This document shows, piece by piece, positions 31,622-41,160 of a DNA stretch of 64,000 bases; position 1 is the first letter of the stretch, and each line of letters starts with the position of its first letter. The notes beneath the pieces were generated by a model that searched no databases, was not told where the DNA came from, and was given only the letters and a program-made list of their open reading frames with translations. Source of the stretch: Haloterrigena turkmenica DSM 5511 (GTDB lineage: Archaea; Halobacteriota; Halobacteria; Halobacteriales; Natrialbaceae); contig NC_013744.1 of the NCBI RefSeq assembly GCF_000025325.1, positions 124,001 through 188,000 of the forward strand, written 5' to 3'. The translations under genes were made by a program, and so were the position numbers.

Positions 31622-33826
31622 ATGGAACGCGATCACACAGACGAGGATCGAATCGCGAATACGAACACGTCCGACGCCACAGCGCTCTCGACGGGGCGAC
31701 GCGGTGCGCTGGCGATGCTCGGCGCGACCGGACTCGCCGGGCTACTCTCGGGGACCGCGGGCGGCAGGCAGGGGTCCGGCGATGAGCCGACGACAGGCAA
31801 CCAACCGTGGTACGAGTGGGACGCCGACGTCGACGCCGGCGACAACGGACTGTACGACCTCGAGCGGCTACAGACCGAACACGTCCACACGGCGGCGCGA
31901 GACCCAGAAGTCGTCGTCTGGGAGGACGACGAGGGCGTCTATCACGCCGATGCGGACGAGACGACCGTCTACAGCGGCGAGGACTACCTCGAGGCGATCC
32001 AGACGGCCGTCGATAGCCTGAGCGAGGGTCGAACGGAGAAAGAGCGCGTGCTGGTCGCCGCATCGGGAACGATCGGCCCGGCGGACGAACTCACGCAACT
32101 CGAAGTCCCGAGTTACACGGTCCTCGACGTCGCGGGCACGATTTACGTCGAGGACGACGGCGAACAACCGATGGTCATTCCGGTACGGGCCTTCGACGAG
32201 GAGGAGATCGAGATTCCGCGCCTCTCCATCGTCGGGAACCCGCGGTTCGGCATCTGGATTCAGGACACCGACTCCGTCAAATTGGGCGATATCGACATCC
32301 GGTTCGAGAACACCGAGGGGTTCGCCAACTACTGGGAGGTCGACGCCCCGGGCTGGCCGCCGACGTCGTTCGATCCCGACGCCAGTCGAGAGGAGATTCT
32401 GGCCGACCCGGGCTGGGTCGGCAAGTTCTGCGAGGGCGTCCGGGTCGACGCCCGCGCTCGAGACGAGTCAGCGTCGGACGTCTTCATCAGTTCGGTCTAC
32501 GTCGAGGGCGGTCGCCACCACGCCGTCGAAACGTACGATACCGAGCGCGTCGTGATCGATCAGGTGATCGGCGTCGGCATGGGCGGCTCCGCGGTCATCC
32601 TGAACGAGACCGAGAACGCGGCGGTCAACAACGTCGTCGGGGAGAACCCCGAGTCCGAGACCTGGTACGCGACCTTCCGCTGTGCGAACGGCTGCGAGAA
32701 CGTCTCAGTCGGTCAGGTCGTCAGTCGCGACGCCCCGCGCGGCATACACCTCACGACCGAATCGAACGAGATCACGGTCGGCGAGGTCAACATCATCGGC
32801 GCTCGGTACCACGGCATCAAGGTCGACAACGTCGAGAACATCACGATTCAGGGCGGCCTCGTCAAGAACGTCGTCCGATCGGGCGTGCTCTCGACGGCGA
32901 ACGGGTTCTCTTGCTCGAACCTGCACGTCGTCGACGACCTCACCGACGAGGAACGCGAGGAAATCAATTTGCCTGCCGGCGACGGTGCCCCGGACGATCC
33001 CACCCAGACCCACGGCATTCAGTTCTTCGGGCGGAACGGCCGGATCGTCAACAACGACGTCCGCGACGCCGGAACGGAGGCGAACGTCGAGGTCGAGGCG
33101 CTGAACACCATCGTCCGAGACAACCTCGGCGGCGGGTTCCGATCGGGCACGGTCACGCTCGAGAGCGGCGCGGACGAAGCCGCCCGCGTGACCGGGATCG
33201 CCGGCCGCTTCGATGCCGCGTTCGACCTGCGCGCCGGACTCGAGGAGGCGCCCGCCGGCCCGACGGCCTGGTCGCACCGCTTCGAGTGGACCGGCGACGG
33301 CTGGGACCTCGTCTTCGAGTGGGAGACGGACCCCGGCGAAGACGTCGCGCTGTCCTACATCGTCGACCAGACCCAGGCCAGCGAGAGTGGCGTCGAACTC
33401 GACCCCCTCGAGCCCGGGACCTACCGGATCGACGCCGGTCACACCGGAATGCCGCTGACGGATGCTGACGGCAACCTCGAGATGGACGCGTGGGACGGCG
33501 ACGACGATCAGCGCTGGATCGTCGAGGAAGACGGCGACGCCTACCGGATCGAACTCGCGGCGACCGGCGAGGTGCTCGAGGTCGAGGGCGGCGAGATCGA
33601 AGACGGCGCGAACGTGGGCGTCGGTACCGACAGCGGCGCCGACCACCAGCGCTGGGATATCAAGCCGATCTTCACCCCCTCCGGCGAGTTCCGCTACTCC
33701 GTCCACCCGGTCGGTGCCGATCAGGGGTTAGACGTCTCGGGCGCCGGCGAAGACCCCGGGACGAACGTGCTCCTGTGGGAGCACAGCGGCGTCGCCCACC
33801 AGCAGTTCACGTTCGAAGAACTGTAA
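31622..33826 (+). CDS. Secreted beta-helix protein 3 with ricin-type lectin domain
   Basis: I place the start at ATG 31622 because AAGGAG lies 9 bases before it; ATGs at 31544, 31547 and 31592 are in frame. This gives 734 residues. TGRRGALAMLGATGLAGLLSG is the Tat signal. The beta-helix (about 70-520) shares with its paralogues QTAVDSLSEGRTEKERVLV, LPSYTVLDV-like VPSYTVLDVAG, VGNPRFGIW, GGRHHAVETYDTE, WYATFRCANG and RGIHLTTESNEI. It alone has an insertion of about 35 residues near 240-275 (ANYWEVDAPGWPPTSFDPDA). A ricin B-like trefoil covers about 595-734 (DDQRWIV, DHQRWDI, AHQQFTF). Catalytic activity is unknown; binding and cleavage of pectic polysaccharide is inferred. Confidence 0.87.
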   Translation: MERDHTDEDRIANTNTSDATALSTGRRGALAMLGATGLAGLLSGTAGGRQGSGDEPTTGNQPWYEWDADVDAGDNGLYDLERLQTEHVHTAARDPEVVVWEDDEGVYHADADETTVYSGEDYLEAIQTAVDSLSEGRTEKERVLVAASGTIGPADELTQLEVPSYTVLDVAGTIYVEDDGEQPMVIPVRAFDEEEIEIPRLSIVGNPRFGIWIQDTDSVKLGDIDIRFENTEGFANYWEVDAPGWPPTSFDPDASREEILADPGWVGKFCEGVRVDARARDESASDVFISSVYVEGGRHHAVETYDTERVVIDQVIGVGMGGSAVILNETENAAVNNVVGENPESETWYATFRCANGCENVSVGQVVSRDAPRGIHLTTESNEITVGEVNIIGARYHGIKVDNVENITIQGGLVKNVVRSGVLSTANGFSCSNLHVVDDLTDEEREEINLPAGDGAPDDPTQTHGIQFFGRNGRIVNNDVRDAGTEANVEVEALNTIVRDNLGGGFRSGTVTLESGADEAARVTGIAGRFDAAFDLRAGLEEAPAGPTAWSHRFEWTGDGWDLVFEWETDPGEDVALSYIVDQTQASESGVELDPLEPGTYRIDAGHTGMPLTDADGNLEMDAWDGDDDQRWIVEEDGDAYRIELAATGEVLEVEGGEIEDGANVGVGTDSGADHQRWDIKPIFTPSGEFRYSVHPVGADQGLDVSGAGEDPGTNVLLWEHSGVAHQQFTFEEL

Positions 33827-33916
33827 CGGTCGCCGCCTCGAGTCGACGATCGCGTACTGGCTGATCCGCAACAGGCTGGGCGACCAACCGGTCTGAACGA
33901 TCGGTTCCGCGACTCG

Positions 33917-34960
33917 CTACGAGGAATCCGACTGAACGGTCTCGATGACGCCGCGGAGATAGCCGACGGTGTATCCTCGAGAGCGATGTCGCCAGTCGGT
34001 GTCGCCCGTCATCTCGGGGACGTGATCCGGGATCACGACGCCGTCGTAGCCGATCTCGTCTAACGTTTCGACGACCTCGGTCGTGTCGAAGTTCCCCTCG
34101 TCGACGAACGTCTCATGGAACCGCGGAACGGTCCCGACGACGTCGCGGAAGTGGATGAAGCCGATCTGATCGCGCTCGCCGAACGTCCGAAGGACGTCGG
34201 TGACGTCCTCGCCCATCTGCGAGAAGCACCCGAGACAGAGCTTCAGGCTGTGATTCTTGCTCGGAACGAGCCCCATCGCCTTCTCGAAGTTCTCCACGCT
34301 CCGGCAAAGGCGCGGAATCCCGCACATCGACTCGATGACCGGCGGATCGACCGGATGCAACGCCAACTCGACGCCGGCCTCTTCGGCGACCGGGAGCACC
34401 GTCTCGAGGAAGGCCTCGTAGTTGTCCCAGAACTTCGCTTCCGTGTACTCGCGCTCGAGGCCCGGCGCGAGTTCGTCGGGATCGTCGACCTCCTCGTAGT
34501 CGAACGCCGTCCCCTGCGCGCCGCCGCGGAGGTCGGCCGTGCCGGTCCGCATCGGTACGACGCCGCGCGGATTCCACTGGTACCCGAGGATCGGGATGTC
34601 CGCTTCGCCGAGGTTCCGAACGAGCGTCGTGATCTGCTCGAGGGCCGCGTCCGCTCCCTCGCGGTCGAACATGATGTCGCCGTACAGCGAGTACGGCAGC
34701 GACTGGATCCCGGTCAGCGTGAGACCGGCCGCCTCGACGCGGTCTCTCGCCGCCTCGAGGGCCGCGACCGAGGGGATCTCGTCGCGTCCGACCGCGAGCG
34801 TCGCGCCCGCGTCGCGGTCGTTAAACTCGTCGGGCTCCTCGTCGACGTCGGCGTGGTCGACGAAGATGTCCGTCGCGCCGAGCTGGCGGATATACTGGAG
34901 TCGCGGTCTCGAAAGGGAGCGCGTGCGGACGCCGGCCCTGATCGTCGTGTCGGTAGTCAT
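33917..34960 (-). CDS. uxuA: Mannonate dehydratase
   Basis: A 347-residue cytosolic TIM-barrel enzyme converting D-mannonate to 2-keto-3-deoxygluconate in glucuronate catabolism. Signature segments are PILGYQWNPRGVVPMRTGTA, LALHPVDPPV with H202 (the family usually has HPDDPP, so one D is V), KLCLGCFSQMGED with C242, and FIHFRDVVGTVPRFHETFVDEGNFD with H270. The end motif DHVPEMTGD also fits. Its product is the substrate of the KDG kinase at 41261. Length is close to the usual 350-390. The reductase making mannonate from fructuronate and a uronate isomerase are not in the window. It is convergent with the third beta-helix gene. Confidence 0.85.
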   Translation of the reverse strand: MTTDTTIRAGVRTRSLSRPRLQYIRQLGATDIFVDHADVDEEPDEFNDRDAGATLAVGRDEIPSVAALEAARDRVEAAGLTLTGIQSLPYSLYGDIMFDREGADAALEQITTLVRNLGEADIPILGYQWNPRGVVPMRTGTADLRGGAQGTAFDYEEVDDPDELAPGLEREYTEAKFWDNYEAFLETVLPVAEEAGVELALHPVDPPVIESMCGIPRLCRSVENFEKAMGLVPSKNHSLKLCLGCFSQMGEDVTDVLRTFGERDQIGFIHFRDVVGTVPRFHETFVDEGNFDTTEVVETLDEIGYDGVVIPDHVPEMTGDTDWRHRSRGYTVGYLRGVIETVQSDSS

Positions 34961-35125
34961 ATGGTACGTGTTGACGTAGCTCTATCTCCACGGCGACGGA
35001 GTATCGTTCTTACGGAATATTACTCAATGCTCGCCATTCTCGGGCTCTCACTGGCCACTCATGGCATAAATCCCAGAGTGACGCTGTTCGGATAAGATTT
35101 GAAAAACGAGGTGGAAGAGTTCTAT

Positions 35126-35590
35126 ATGTCCATACCGAAATTCGGCCGTCTCATCGACGCTATTAGCGGGATTGGATCAGATATTGGAGATCGAGAGGCG
35201 CTAGCGCGAGTTGAGACAGTTGAGTATCCGGCTCTATCTGCCCAGAGTGTCACTTTCGGATACTATTTTTGTTGCAGAGAGATTCGGTATCGATCGGGCG
35301 TGATCGACCATCCATCAGTAGGACCACTAAGCCGATTTGCAGCCGATAGTTGGGAACCGGCCGGATCACGTTGCGCTCGACGAGACGGTGATACCTGTTA
35401 TCCGTGTTTTTCGTCGCTTCAGCACCGTGGCTCGAAACTGCGCTTCACGACCGTGGACTCCGATTTCGATACGAAAACATGGAACTCAGGACACTGCCGA
35501 ACGTCTCTTTCAGGAGACAAAACGACGTACCTCTCAGTGTCAGAGATAACCAATTGGCGTTCGAGGAAGCGTCAACAAATCAGTGAAATC
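35126..35590 (+). pseudogene. Decayed transposase (IS6-like/ISH type)
   Basis: Pieces of one haloarchaeal DDE transposase are spread over two frames: MSIPKFGRLIDA at 35126, PDHVALDETVI near 35363 (first catalytic D block), FFVASAPWLETALHDRGLRFRYE near 35407 (D of the second block changed to A), and HGTQDTAERLFQETKRRTSQ near 35487 (E block). At least two frameshifts and a deletion separate them, so no functional protein is possible. GC is lower than in the flanking genes. A short related fragment lies at 41129-41160, on the far side of the GH2-LamG gene. Confidence 0.75.
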
Positions 35591-35745
35591 CTGGTATCGA
35601 GGGGTCCTCCGTCCGTCATGCACCCGCATCTACTCCATCCATTTATCATCATAAGTAAATGAGTCATGAGAGAACCCAAAGATTCGGCAGCAGACACCAA
35701 TAGTCGGTAGCGATCATCAACGTTCACACGTGATGAAAGTCTGGT

Positions 35746-35761
35746 AAAATATTAATATAGT
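35746..35761 (+). promoter_or_regulatory. Promoter element of secreted GH2 gene
   Basis: AAAATATTAATATAGTA lies 20-35 bases before ATG 35780 and aligns with AAAATATTTATATAGTA before the PL11 gene (1851). Spacing suits a TATA box for a leaderless transcript beginning at 35780. The inner ATATTAATAT is a perfect palindrome. Confidence 0.55.
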
Positions 35762-35779
35762 AAAGATAGTCACGATAGG

Positions 35780-38700
35780 ATGAGTGCGGTTCCACGATTG
35801 TGCGTTCAGCGAGATCAGCGAACACCGGCCGTGGGCTGCCCTAGCGATCATACTATCATCATGAGCGACTCACAGCAACGGGAGACAGAGACCGAACAGA
35901 CACCTCGCGGTCGGCTCTCACCGACGCGACGGAAGTTCCTGCAGGCGACCGGGATGGCCGCGCTGGCGACCGGGGTCAGCGCCCAGTCCGACGCCGCGGC
36001 ACCGTCCGAGGGACCGGGCGGCCCCGGTCGCATCTCGAACCTCGCGGCGTACCTGGAAGACCCCCAGACGGTCGCGGAGAACGTCGAGCCGACTCACGTC
36101 ACCACCGCGGTTCCCTACGGGTCGGTGCGAGCGGCTTGCCAGGCGGACGAACCGTTCACGGAACTCGAGTCGCGGTTCGCCGAGTCCGAGTACGTCCGGC
36201 TGCTCAACGGCGAGTGGCGGTTCGCGTTCCACGAGAGCCCCTCCGAACTCCCCGACTCGTACGATGACCTCGCGGCCGACGACTGGGGATCGATCGACGT
36301 CCCCGGCGTCTGGCAGACCCAGGGGCACGGCCAGCGGATCTACGCGAACAACTCGATCACGTGGCAACACTATGATCCGGGACAGGAGGGCGACCTCACG
36401 CCGGGCGAGGACGGCACGGTCGACGTCCCCGGCGTCGATGACGACGGGATCGACCCCGTCGGGACCTATCGGCGGACGTTCTCGGTACCGAGAGACTGGG
36501 ATGGCCGGCAGACGTTCCTGCACTTCGAGGCCGTCAAGCAGGCCTTCTTCGTCTGGATCGACGACGAGTACGTCGGCTTCCGAACGGGGTCGATGACGGC
36601 CGCCGAGTTCGACGTCACCGACCACGTCGAAGCCGGCGGCGACTACGAGGTCACGGTGCAGGTGTACCGCTGGAGCGACAGCGAAGCCCTGGAGACGATC
36701 GACATGTTCCGGTACGCCGGCATCTTCAGGAACGTCTACCTGTTCGCGACGCCGACGGTCCACCTCAGGGACTTCTACGCGCGGACCGACCTCGACGACG
36801 ACTACGAGGACGGCCGCCTCCGGATCGACGCCGAGATCGCGAACTACGGCGACGCTCCGGCGGGGAAGTACACCGTCCGCGCGCACCTCTACGAGACCGA
36901 TCGGACGAAGCCGGGTCGCGGTCCACCCCGTGGGAAGGGGAAAGAGAACGCGGAGGCGAAGGGCAATAGGAAAAAGAACGGCCGCGGCCCGGGCGACAAC
37001 CCGCCGCGCGGTCGCAAGGTGACGACAGTCGAGGCGACCGCGACCGTCGACGAGGACGGCGCCGTCGTCACTCTCGAGGCCGACGTCGACGACCCCGCGA
37101 AGTGGTCGGCCGAGCACCCGAACCTCTACCAGCTCGCGCTGGAACTCGTCGACGCTCGTGGCGAGACGGCCGAGGCGATGCTCGAGAAGGTCGGCTTCCG
37201 CACGTACGAGACGACTCGCGGGCAGCAGGGCGCCGAGGTCCTGGTCAACGGCGAGGCGGTCGACATCCAGGGCGTGAACCGCCACGAGACCGACCCCGAC
37301 TTCGGACGGACGGTACCGATCGATAGGGTCCGGGAGGACCTCGAGACGATGCAGCGGTTCAACGTCAACGCGATCCGGACCTCCCACTACCCGAACGACC
37401 CGTCGTTCTACCGGCTGGCCGACGAGTACGGGATCTACGTGCAAGACGAGGTCGGCGTCGAGACCCACTGGTGGGAGGGGCTGCTCGCGCACACCGACGC
37501 GTACCACGACCAGGCCGTCGAGCAGTTCCGGCGCATGGTGCTCCGGGACCGCAACCACGCGTCGATCTTCAGCTGGTCGACCGGTAACGAGGCCGGCACC
37601 GGCGCCGAGCACCTGGAGATGGCGTCGCTGGCGGCCGACTCCGACGAGTACATCCCCGACGACACCTCCGAGGTCAGCGGCGTCGAGAACGTCGAGTCCT
37701 TCGACGGCGAGGCCGAAGGGTTCGCGCCCGACCGCATCCTGTACCACCAACCCAACGGCGGCGGCTGGAACGTCGAGTACAGCGACATGCTCGGGCCGCG
37801 GTACCCCGACGTCGGGACCCTGCTGTCGGTCGCCGACGGCTCCTACATCGGCGACGGGCTCCGGCCCGTCGCGATGGGCGAGTACAATCACGCCATGGGC
37901 AACAGCCTGGGGCTGGTCCACGAGATGTGGAACGAGCACATCAAGCCGCCCGCGCGGGAGGCCACGGACCGCAGCGACGCAGACAATCCGGGCGTGCTCG
38001 TCGGCACGCCAGAGGTCGTCCCCGGACCGGACGTCGAACCGGGCGCCCCCGACGGCGCGGTCGTCCTCGGCGAGAGCGACGCGATCGAGATCCGGCGCGA
38101 CGAGAGCCTCGACGTCGACCCCGGATTCAGCGTCGGCGCCACCGTCTCGAACGTCGACGCGGACGCCGACGCGTCGCTGGTCGACGAGGGGCGCTACGCG
38201 CTCGAACTGTCCGACGGCGAACTCGTACTCTCGATCGGATCGGACTCGGTCTCGGCGTCGCTCCCCGCGGGCGGGGTCGACGACTGGACGACCGTCGTCG
38301 GCGTCGCGGACGCCGACGAACTCCGGCTCTACGTCGACGGCGAGCGGGTCGCCGCGACGAGCCACTCGGTCTCTGACCTCCCGTCGAGCGACGGGCCCGT
38401 CCGGATCGGTATCGACGGCGACGCCGAAATCACCGTCGACGGTATCGGTATCTACGACCGCGCCGTGAGCGACGACGAGGCGAGCGGCGCCGACGGCACG
38501 CTCTCCGACGGCGCCGTCGTCGCCTACGACTTCGCGGATCTGATCCGCGACCAGAGCCTCGTCGGCGGGTTCGTCTGGGACTGGGTCAACCAGGACCTCA
38601 ACGACGTCACCGAGGACGGCCAGGAGTTCCAGTTCTACCACAGCGACGGCCCCGACGGGGCGTTCTGCCTCAACGGCCTGGTCTGGTCCGACCGCGATCC

Positions 38701-40663
38701 CCAGCCCGAGATGTGGCAGCTCAAGCACAGCCACCAGCCGGTCGGCGTCGCCGACGCCGCCGTCGAGGACGGCGAGGTCTACGTCTCGAACCGCTACAAC
38801 TTCACCGGCCTCGACGCGCTGGAGGGGTCGTGGGAGCTGACCGCCGACGACGAGACCGTCAAATCCGGCGAGCTCGACCTCGACATCGAACCCGGCGAGA
38901 CGCGCCGCGTCGACGTCCCGGTCGGGGCGCCGTCCGATCCCGAACCGGGCGTCGAGTATCGGCTGAGCGTCTCGTTCGCGCTCGCAGAGGCGACCGACTA
39001 CGCCGACGCCGGCCACGAGGTCGCCTTCGAGCAGCTCGAGATCCCGGTCGACGCGCCAGAACCGGAGCCGGAGAGCCTCGACGCCATGGCACCGCTCTCG
39101 GTCGAGGAGGGCGACGACATCGTCATCTCCGGCGACGGCTTCGAGTACGTCGTCTCCGGCGACGCGGGGACGCTCTCTTCGATGCGGTACGGCGGGAGCG
39201 AACTCGTAGAGGACGGCCCGCTCTTTAACGCGTGGCGCGCGCCGATCATGAACGAACACCAGCAGTGGGGCTCGGCGCCCGCGTTCTCGTGGTACGAGGC
39301 CGGCCTCAACGACCTGACCCACTCCGTCGACTCCGTCGAGACGAACGCGGTCGATGATTCGCTGGTGCAGCTCACGGTCGACGGCTTCGCGGCGGGAACC
39401 GAAGTACCGCCGCCGCTGCTGACACCGGATGCCTCTGGTGAAGGGAACGACGGCGAGGTCGTCGGCGATCCGGACGTCGTCTCGGGCCAGAGCGGTCAGG
39501 CCGTCGCGCTCGACGGCGAGTCTCAGCACGTCAACGCGGGCAACGACGCCAGCGTCGACTTCGGTGAGCCGGGATTCACGATCCAGGTGCGGTTCAAGGG
39601 CGTGCCCGCGAACGGCGAACACAACCCGTTCGTCAGCAAGGGCGACCACCAGTACGCGCTGAAGATCTCCAGCAGCGACGAGTTCCAGTTCTTCATCTAT
39701 CAGGACACCTGGATCACGCACAACGCGCCGATACCGTCGGGTCTGGCGGAAGACGAGTGGCACACCCTGACGGGGGTAGCGACCGACGACGAACTGCAGC
39801 TGTACCTAGACGGGGAGACGCTGGGGAGTAGCGGCCACAGCGCGACCAGCGTCAATCAGTCGGCGTTCCCGGTTCATGTCGGTCACAACGCGGAGAACAC
39901 GAACCGGTACACGGAGACGGCGATCGACGAGGTGCGGATGTACGACCGGGCGCTGTCGCCGAGTGAAATCTCGTCCGGCTTCGACGAACCGCCGGAGAGC
40001 GCGGTGTTGTGGTACGAACTGGACACGTTCGAGGAGGGCGAGTCGACGGTGATGGGCTTCGAGACGCAGTATCGCTACCGGATCTACGGTAGCGGAGACG
40101 TGCGGATGAACGTCGAAGCCGTTCCGAACGAGCCACTGCGCAACACGGTGAGCGGCTGGCTCCCGAAGGTCGGCGTCCAGCTGGACCTGCCCGAGCGCTT
40201 CGACGCGTTCGAGTGGTACGGCCGCGGCGAGTTAGAGACCTACCCCGACCGCAAGTGGAGCGTCCCGGTCGGGCGCTACGCCGGGTCGGTCGACGAGCAG
40301 TACGTGCCGTACCTGCCGCCGACCGACAACGGCAACAAGGCCCAGACGCGCTGGGCGACGCTCTCTGACGGCGAAGTCTCGCTGCTCGGGATGCCCGGCG
40401 ACGAGGACGCCAACGTGAGTCTCGAGCAGTGGTCGAACCTCGACGAGGCCGAGCACCAGTACGAACTGGAGGAGCGCGGCTCGATCGGGTTCAATCTCGA
40501 CCACCGCGTGACCGGCGTCGGCGGGACGCCGACCGATCCGATCGACCGCTACCAGGTCGAGGTCGAGCCGACCGCATTCAGCGTGGTGCTCCGGCCGTTC
40601 GATCCCGACGACGCGGATCCGATGGAACTGGCGAACCGACGACTGCCAGACGCCGACGAGTAG
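35780..40663 (+). CDS. Secreted giant GH2 beta-galactosidase-like enzyme with two LamG-like insertions
   Basis: A 1627-residue Tat-exported protein (TRRKFLQATGMAALATG, about 49-65; ATG 35861 is an alternative start just before this signal). GH2 domains run in order: sugar-binding (about 130-330), immunoglobulin-like, then the barrel with acid/base E604 in WSTGNEAGTGAEH and nucleophile E701 in VAMGEYNHAMGN. Between there and the barrel strand GGFVWDWVNQ (about 929) sits a LamG-like domain (about 740-920). A second LamG-like domain (about 1211-1400, AVALDGESQHVNAG; TAIDEVRMYDRALSPSEI) splits the C-terminal small-chain domain. A basic low-complexity tract (about 374-414, rich in G, K, R, N, P) lies in the first immunoglobulin-like domain. 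It would trim galactosyl side-chains outside the cell, the LamG domains binding polysaccharide. Confidence 0.9.
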   Translation: MSAVPRLCVQRDQRTPAVGCPSDHTIIMSDSQQRETETEQTPRGRLSPTRRKFLQATGMAALATGVSAQSDAAAPSEGPGGPGRISNLAAYLEDPQTVAENVEPTHVTTAVPYGSVRAACQADEPFTELESRFAESEYVRLLNGEWRFAFHESPSELPDSYDDLAADDWGSIDVPGVWQTQGHGQRIYANNSITWQHYDPGQEGDLTPGEDGTVDVPGVDDDGIDPVGTYRRTFSVPRDWDGRQTFLHFEAVKQAFFVWIDDEYVGFRTGSMTAAEFDVTDHVEAGGDYEVTVQVYRWSDSEALETIDMFRYAGIFRNVYLFATPTVHLRDFYARTDLDDDYEDGRLRIDAEIANYGDAPAGKYTVRAHLYETDRTKPGRGPPRGKGKENAEAKGNRKKNGRGPGDNPPRGRKVTTVEATATVDEDGAVVTLEADVDDPAKWSAEHPNLYQLALELVDARGETAEAMLEKVGFRTYETTRGQQGAEVLVNGEAVDIQGVNRHETDPDFGRTVPIDRVREDLETMQRFNVNAIRTSHYPNDPSFYRLADEYGIYVQDEVGVETHWWEGLLAHTDAYHDQAVEQFRRMVLRDRNHASIFSWSTGNEAGTGAEHLEMASLAADSDEYIPDDTSEVSGVENVESFDGEAEGFAPDRILYHQPNGGGWNVEYSDMLGPRYPDVGTLLSVADGSYIGDGLRPVAMGEYNHAMGNSLGLVHEMWNEHIKPPAREATDRSDADNPGVLVGTPEVVPGPDVEPGAPDGAVVLGESDAIEIRRDESLDVDPGFSVGATVSNVDADADASLVDEGRYALELSDGELVLSIGSDSVSASLPAGGVDDWTTVVGVADADELRLYVDGERVAATSHSVSDLPSSDGPVRIGIDGDAEITVDGIGIYDRAVSDDEASGADGTLSDGAVVAYDFADLIRDQSLVGGFVWDWVNQDLNDVTEDGQEFQFYHSDGPDGAFCLNGLVWSDRDPQPEMWQLKHSHQPVGVADAAVEDGEVYVSNRYNFTGLDALEGSWELTADDETVKSGELDLDIEPGETRRVDVPVGAPSDPEPGVEYRLSVSFALAEATDYADAGHEVAFEQLEIPVDAPEPEPESLDAMAPLSVEEGDDIVISGDGFEYVVSGDAGTLSSMRYGGSELVEDGPLFNAWRAPIMNEHQQWGSAPAFSWYEAGLNDLTHSVDSVETNAVDDSLVQLTVDGFAAGTEVPPPLLTPDASGEGNDGEVVGDPDVVSGQSGQAVALDGESQHVNAGNDASVDFGEPGFTIQVRFKGVPANGEHNPFVSKGDHQYALKISSSDEFQFFIYQDTWITHNAPIPSGLAEDEWHTLTGVATDDELQLYLDGETLGSSGHSATSVNQSAFPVHVGHNAENTNRYTETAIDEVRMYDRALSPSEISSGFDEPPESAVLWYELDTFEEGESTVMGFETQYRYRIYGSGDVRMNVEAVPNEPLRNTVSGWLPKVGVQLDLPERFDAFEWYGRGELETYPDRKWSVPVGRYAGSVDEQYVPYLPPTDNGNKAQTRWATLSDGEVSLLGMPGDEDANVSLEQWSNLDEAEHQYELEERGSIGFNLDHRVTGVGGTPTDPIDRYQVEVEPTAFSVVLRPFDPDDADPMELANRRLPDADE

Positions 40664-40745
40664 GCTCTGACGCCGACTCCGCGCTGCCGTATTTTCTTTT
40701 CCCCGCCGGCCGAACGGTACGCCGCGGTCCCACGACGCACAGAGC

Positions 40746-40965
40746 GTGCATCGGGTTATCGACGAGCGAGATCTCGACGTGTCCGCGGACGCCGCGCTCG
40801 CGATCTACCGCGAGATGGTCCGAGCCCAGCGCTTCGACGAGCGCGCGCTCGCGCTCCAACAGCACGGCTAGGCAGTTCTCGTCTTCCTAGACGAAGGCAC
40901 CACCGGCGAGGTCAGCTTCCACGAGACCGCCAACTTCGCGGGCGCGTTCGACGCGCCGGAGCGGT
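40746..40965 (+). pseudogene. Relic of 2-oxoacid dehydrogenase E1 alpha subunit
   Basis: The frame from 40746 reads AIYREMVRAQRFDERALALQ, the N-terminal block of pyruvate/branched-chain 2-oxoacid dehydrogenase E1 alpha, then a TAG at 40869, then VFLDEGTTGEVSFHETANFAG, which corresponds to the thiamine-diphosphate block (family form FGDGATSEGDFHEAxNFA). About 100 codons between the blocks are missing and the C-terminus is absent. It is a non-functional internal-deletion remnant, probably stranded by transposition or recombination next to the transposase fragments. Confidence 0.75.
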
Positions 40966-41087
40966 CTATTTGCGCCAGTTCGAGAATGGCAAGGTATTTT
41001 ATGAATATCCCTAGATGCTCGTAGATCTACTCAGCGAGGGTTATGTGATGGATTTAAGAGAGTCTCAAGCGAACGGGTGGAGGTGCC

Positions 41088-41106
41088 GTTCAGATCTGAT
41101 CTGAAC
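41088..41106. repeat. 9-bp inverted repeat
   Basis: GTTCAGATC-T-GATCTGAAC is a perfect 9-bp inverted repeat around a single base, in the non-coding stretch between the dehydrogenase relic and the KDG kinase gene. It could be an operator or part of a mobile-element end. Confidence 0.4.
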
Positions 41107-41128
41107 AACCAGTGAGCAGAATTCTCGG

Positions 41129-41160
41129 TGTCCATACCAGAATGCAGCCGTCTCACTGAT
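41129..41160 (+). repeat. Fragment related to transposase start at 35125
   Basis: TGTCCATACC and GCCGTCTCA are shared, in the same order and orientation, with 35127-35155, where they encode MSIPKFGRLIDA. Here they encode SIPECSRLTDAS followed by a stop. It looks like a leftover of the same transposase family. Confidence 0.45.

Noticed and set aside
35099-35662. 187-codon frame as a protein-coding gene
   Set aside because: It only partly follows transposase homology, which switches frame along it; the composition is not haloarchaeal. Better explained as a decayed transposase.
35918-39763. Very long minus-strand frame (1281 codons) opposite the giant GH2 gene
   Set aside because: It is an antisense shadow: high GC and codon bias keep the complementary frame open. 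Its translation is V/R/D-rich without domains, while the plus strand has clear GH2 motifs.
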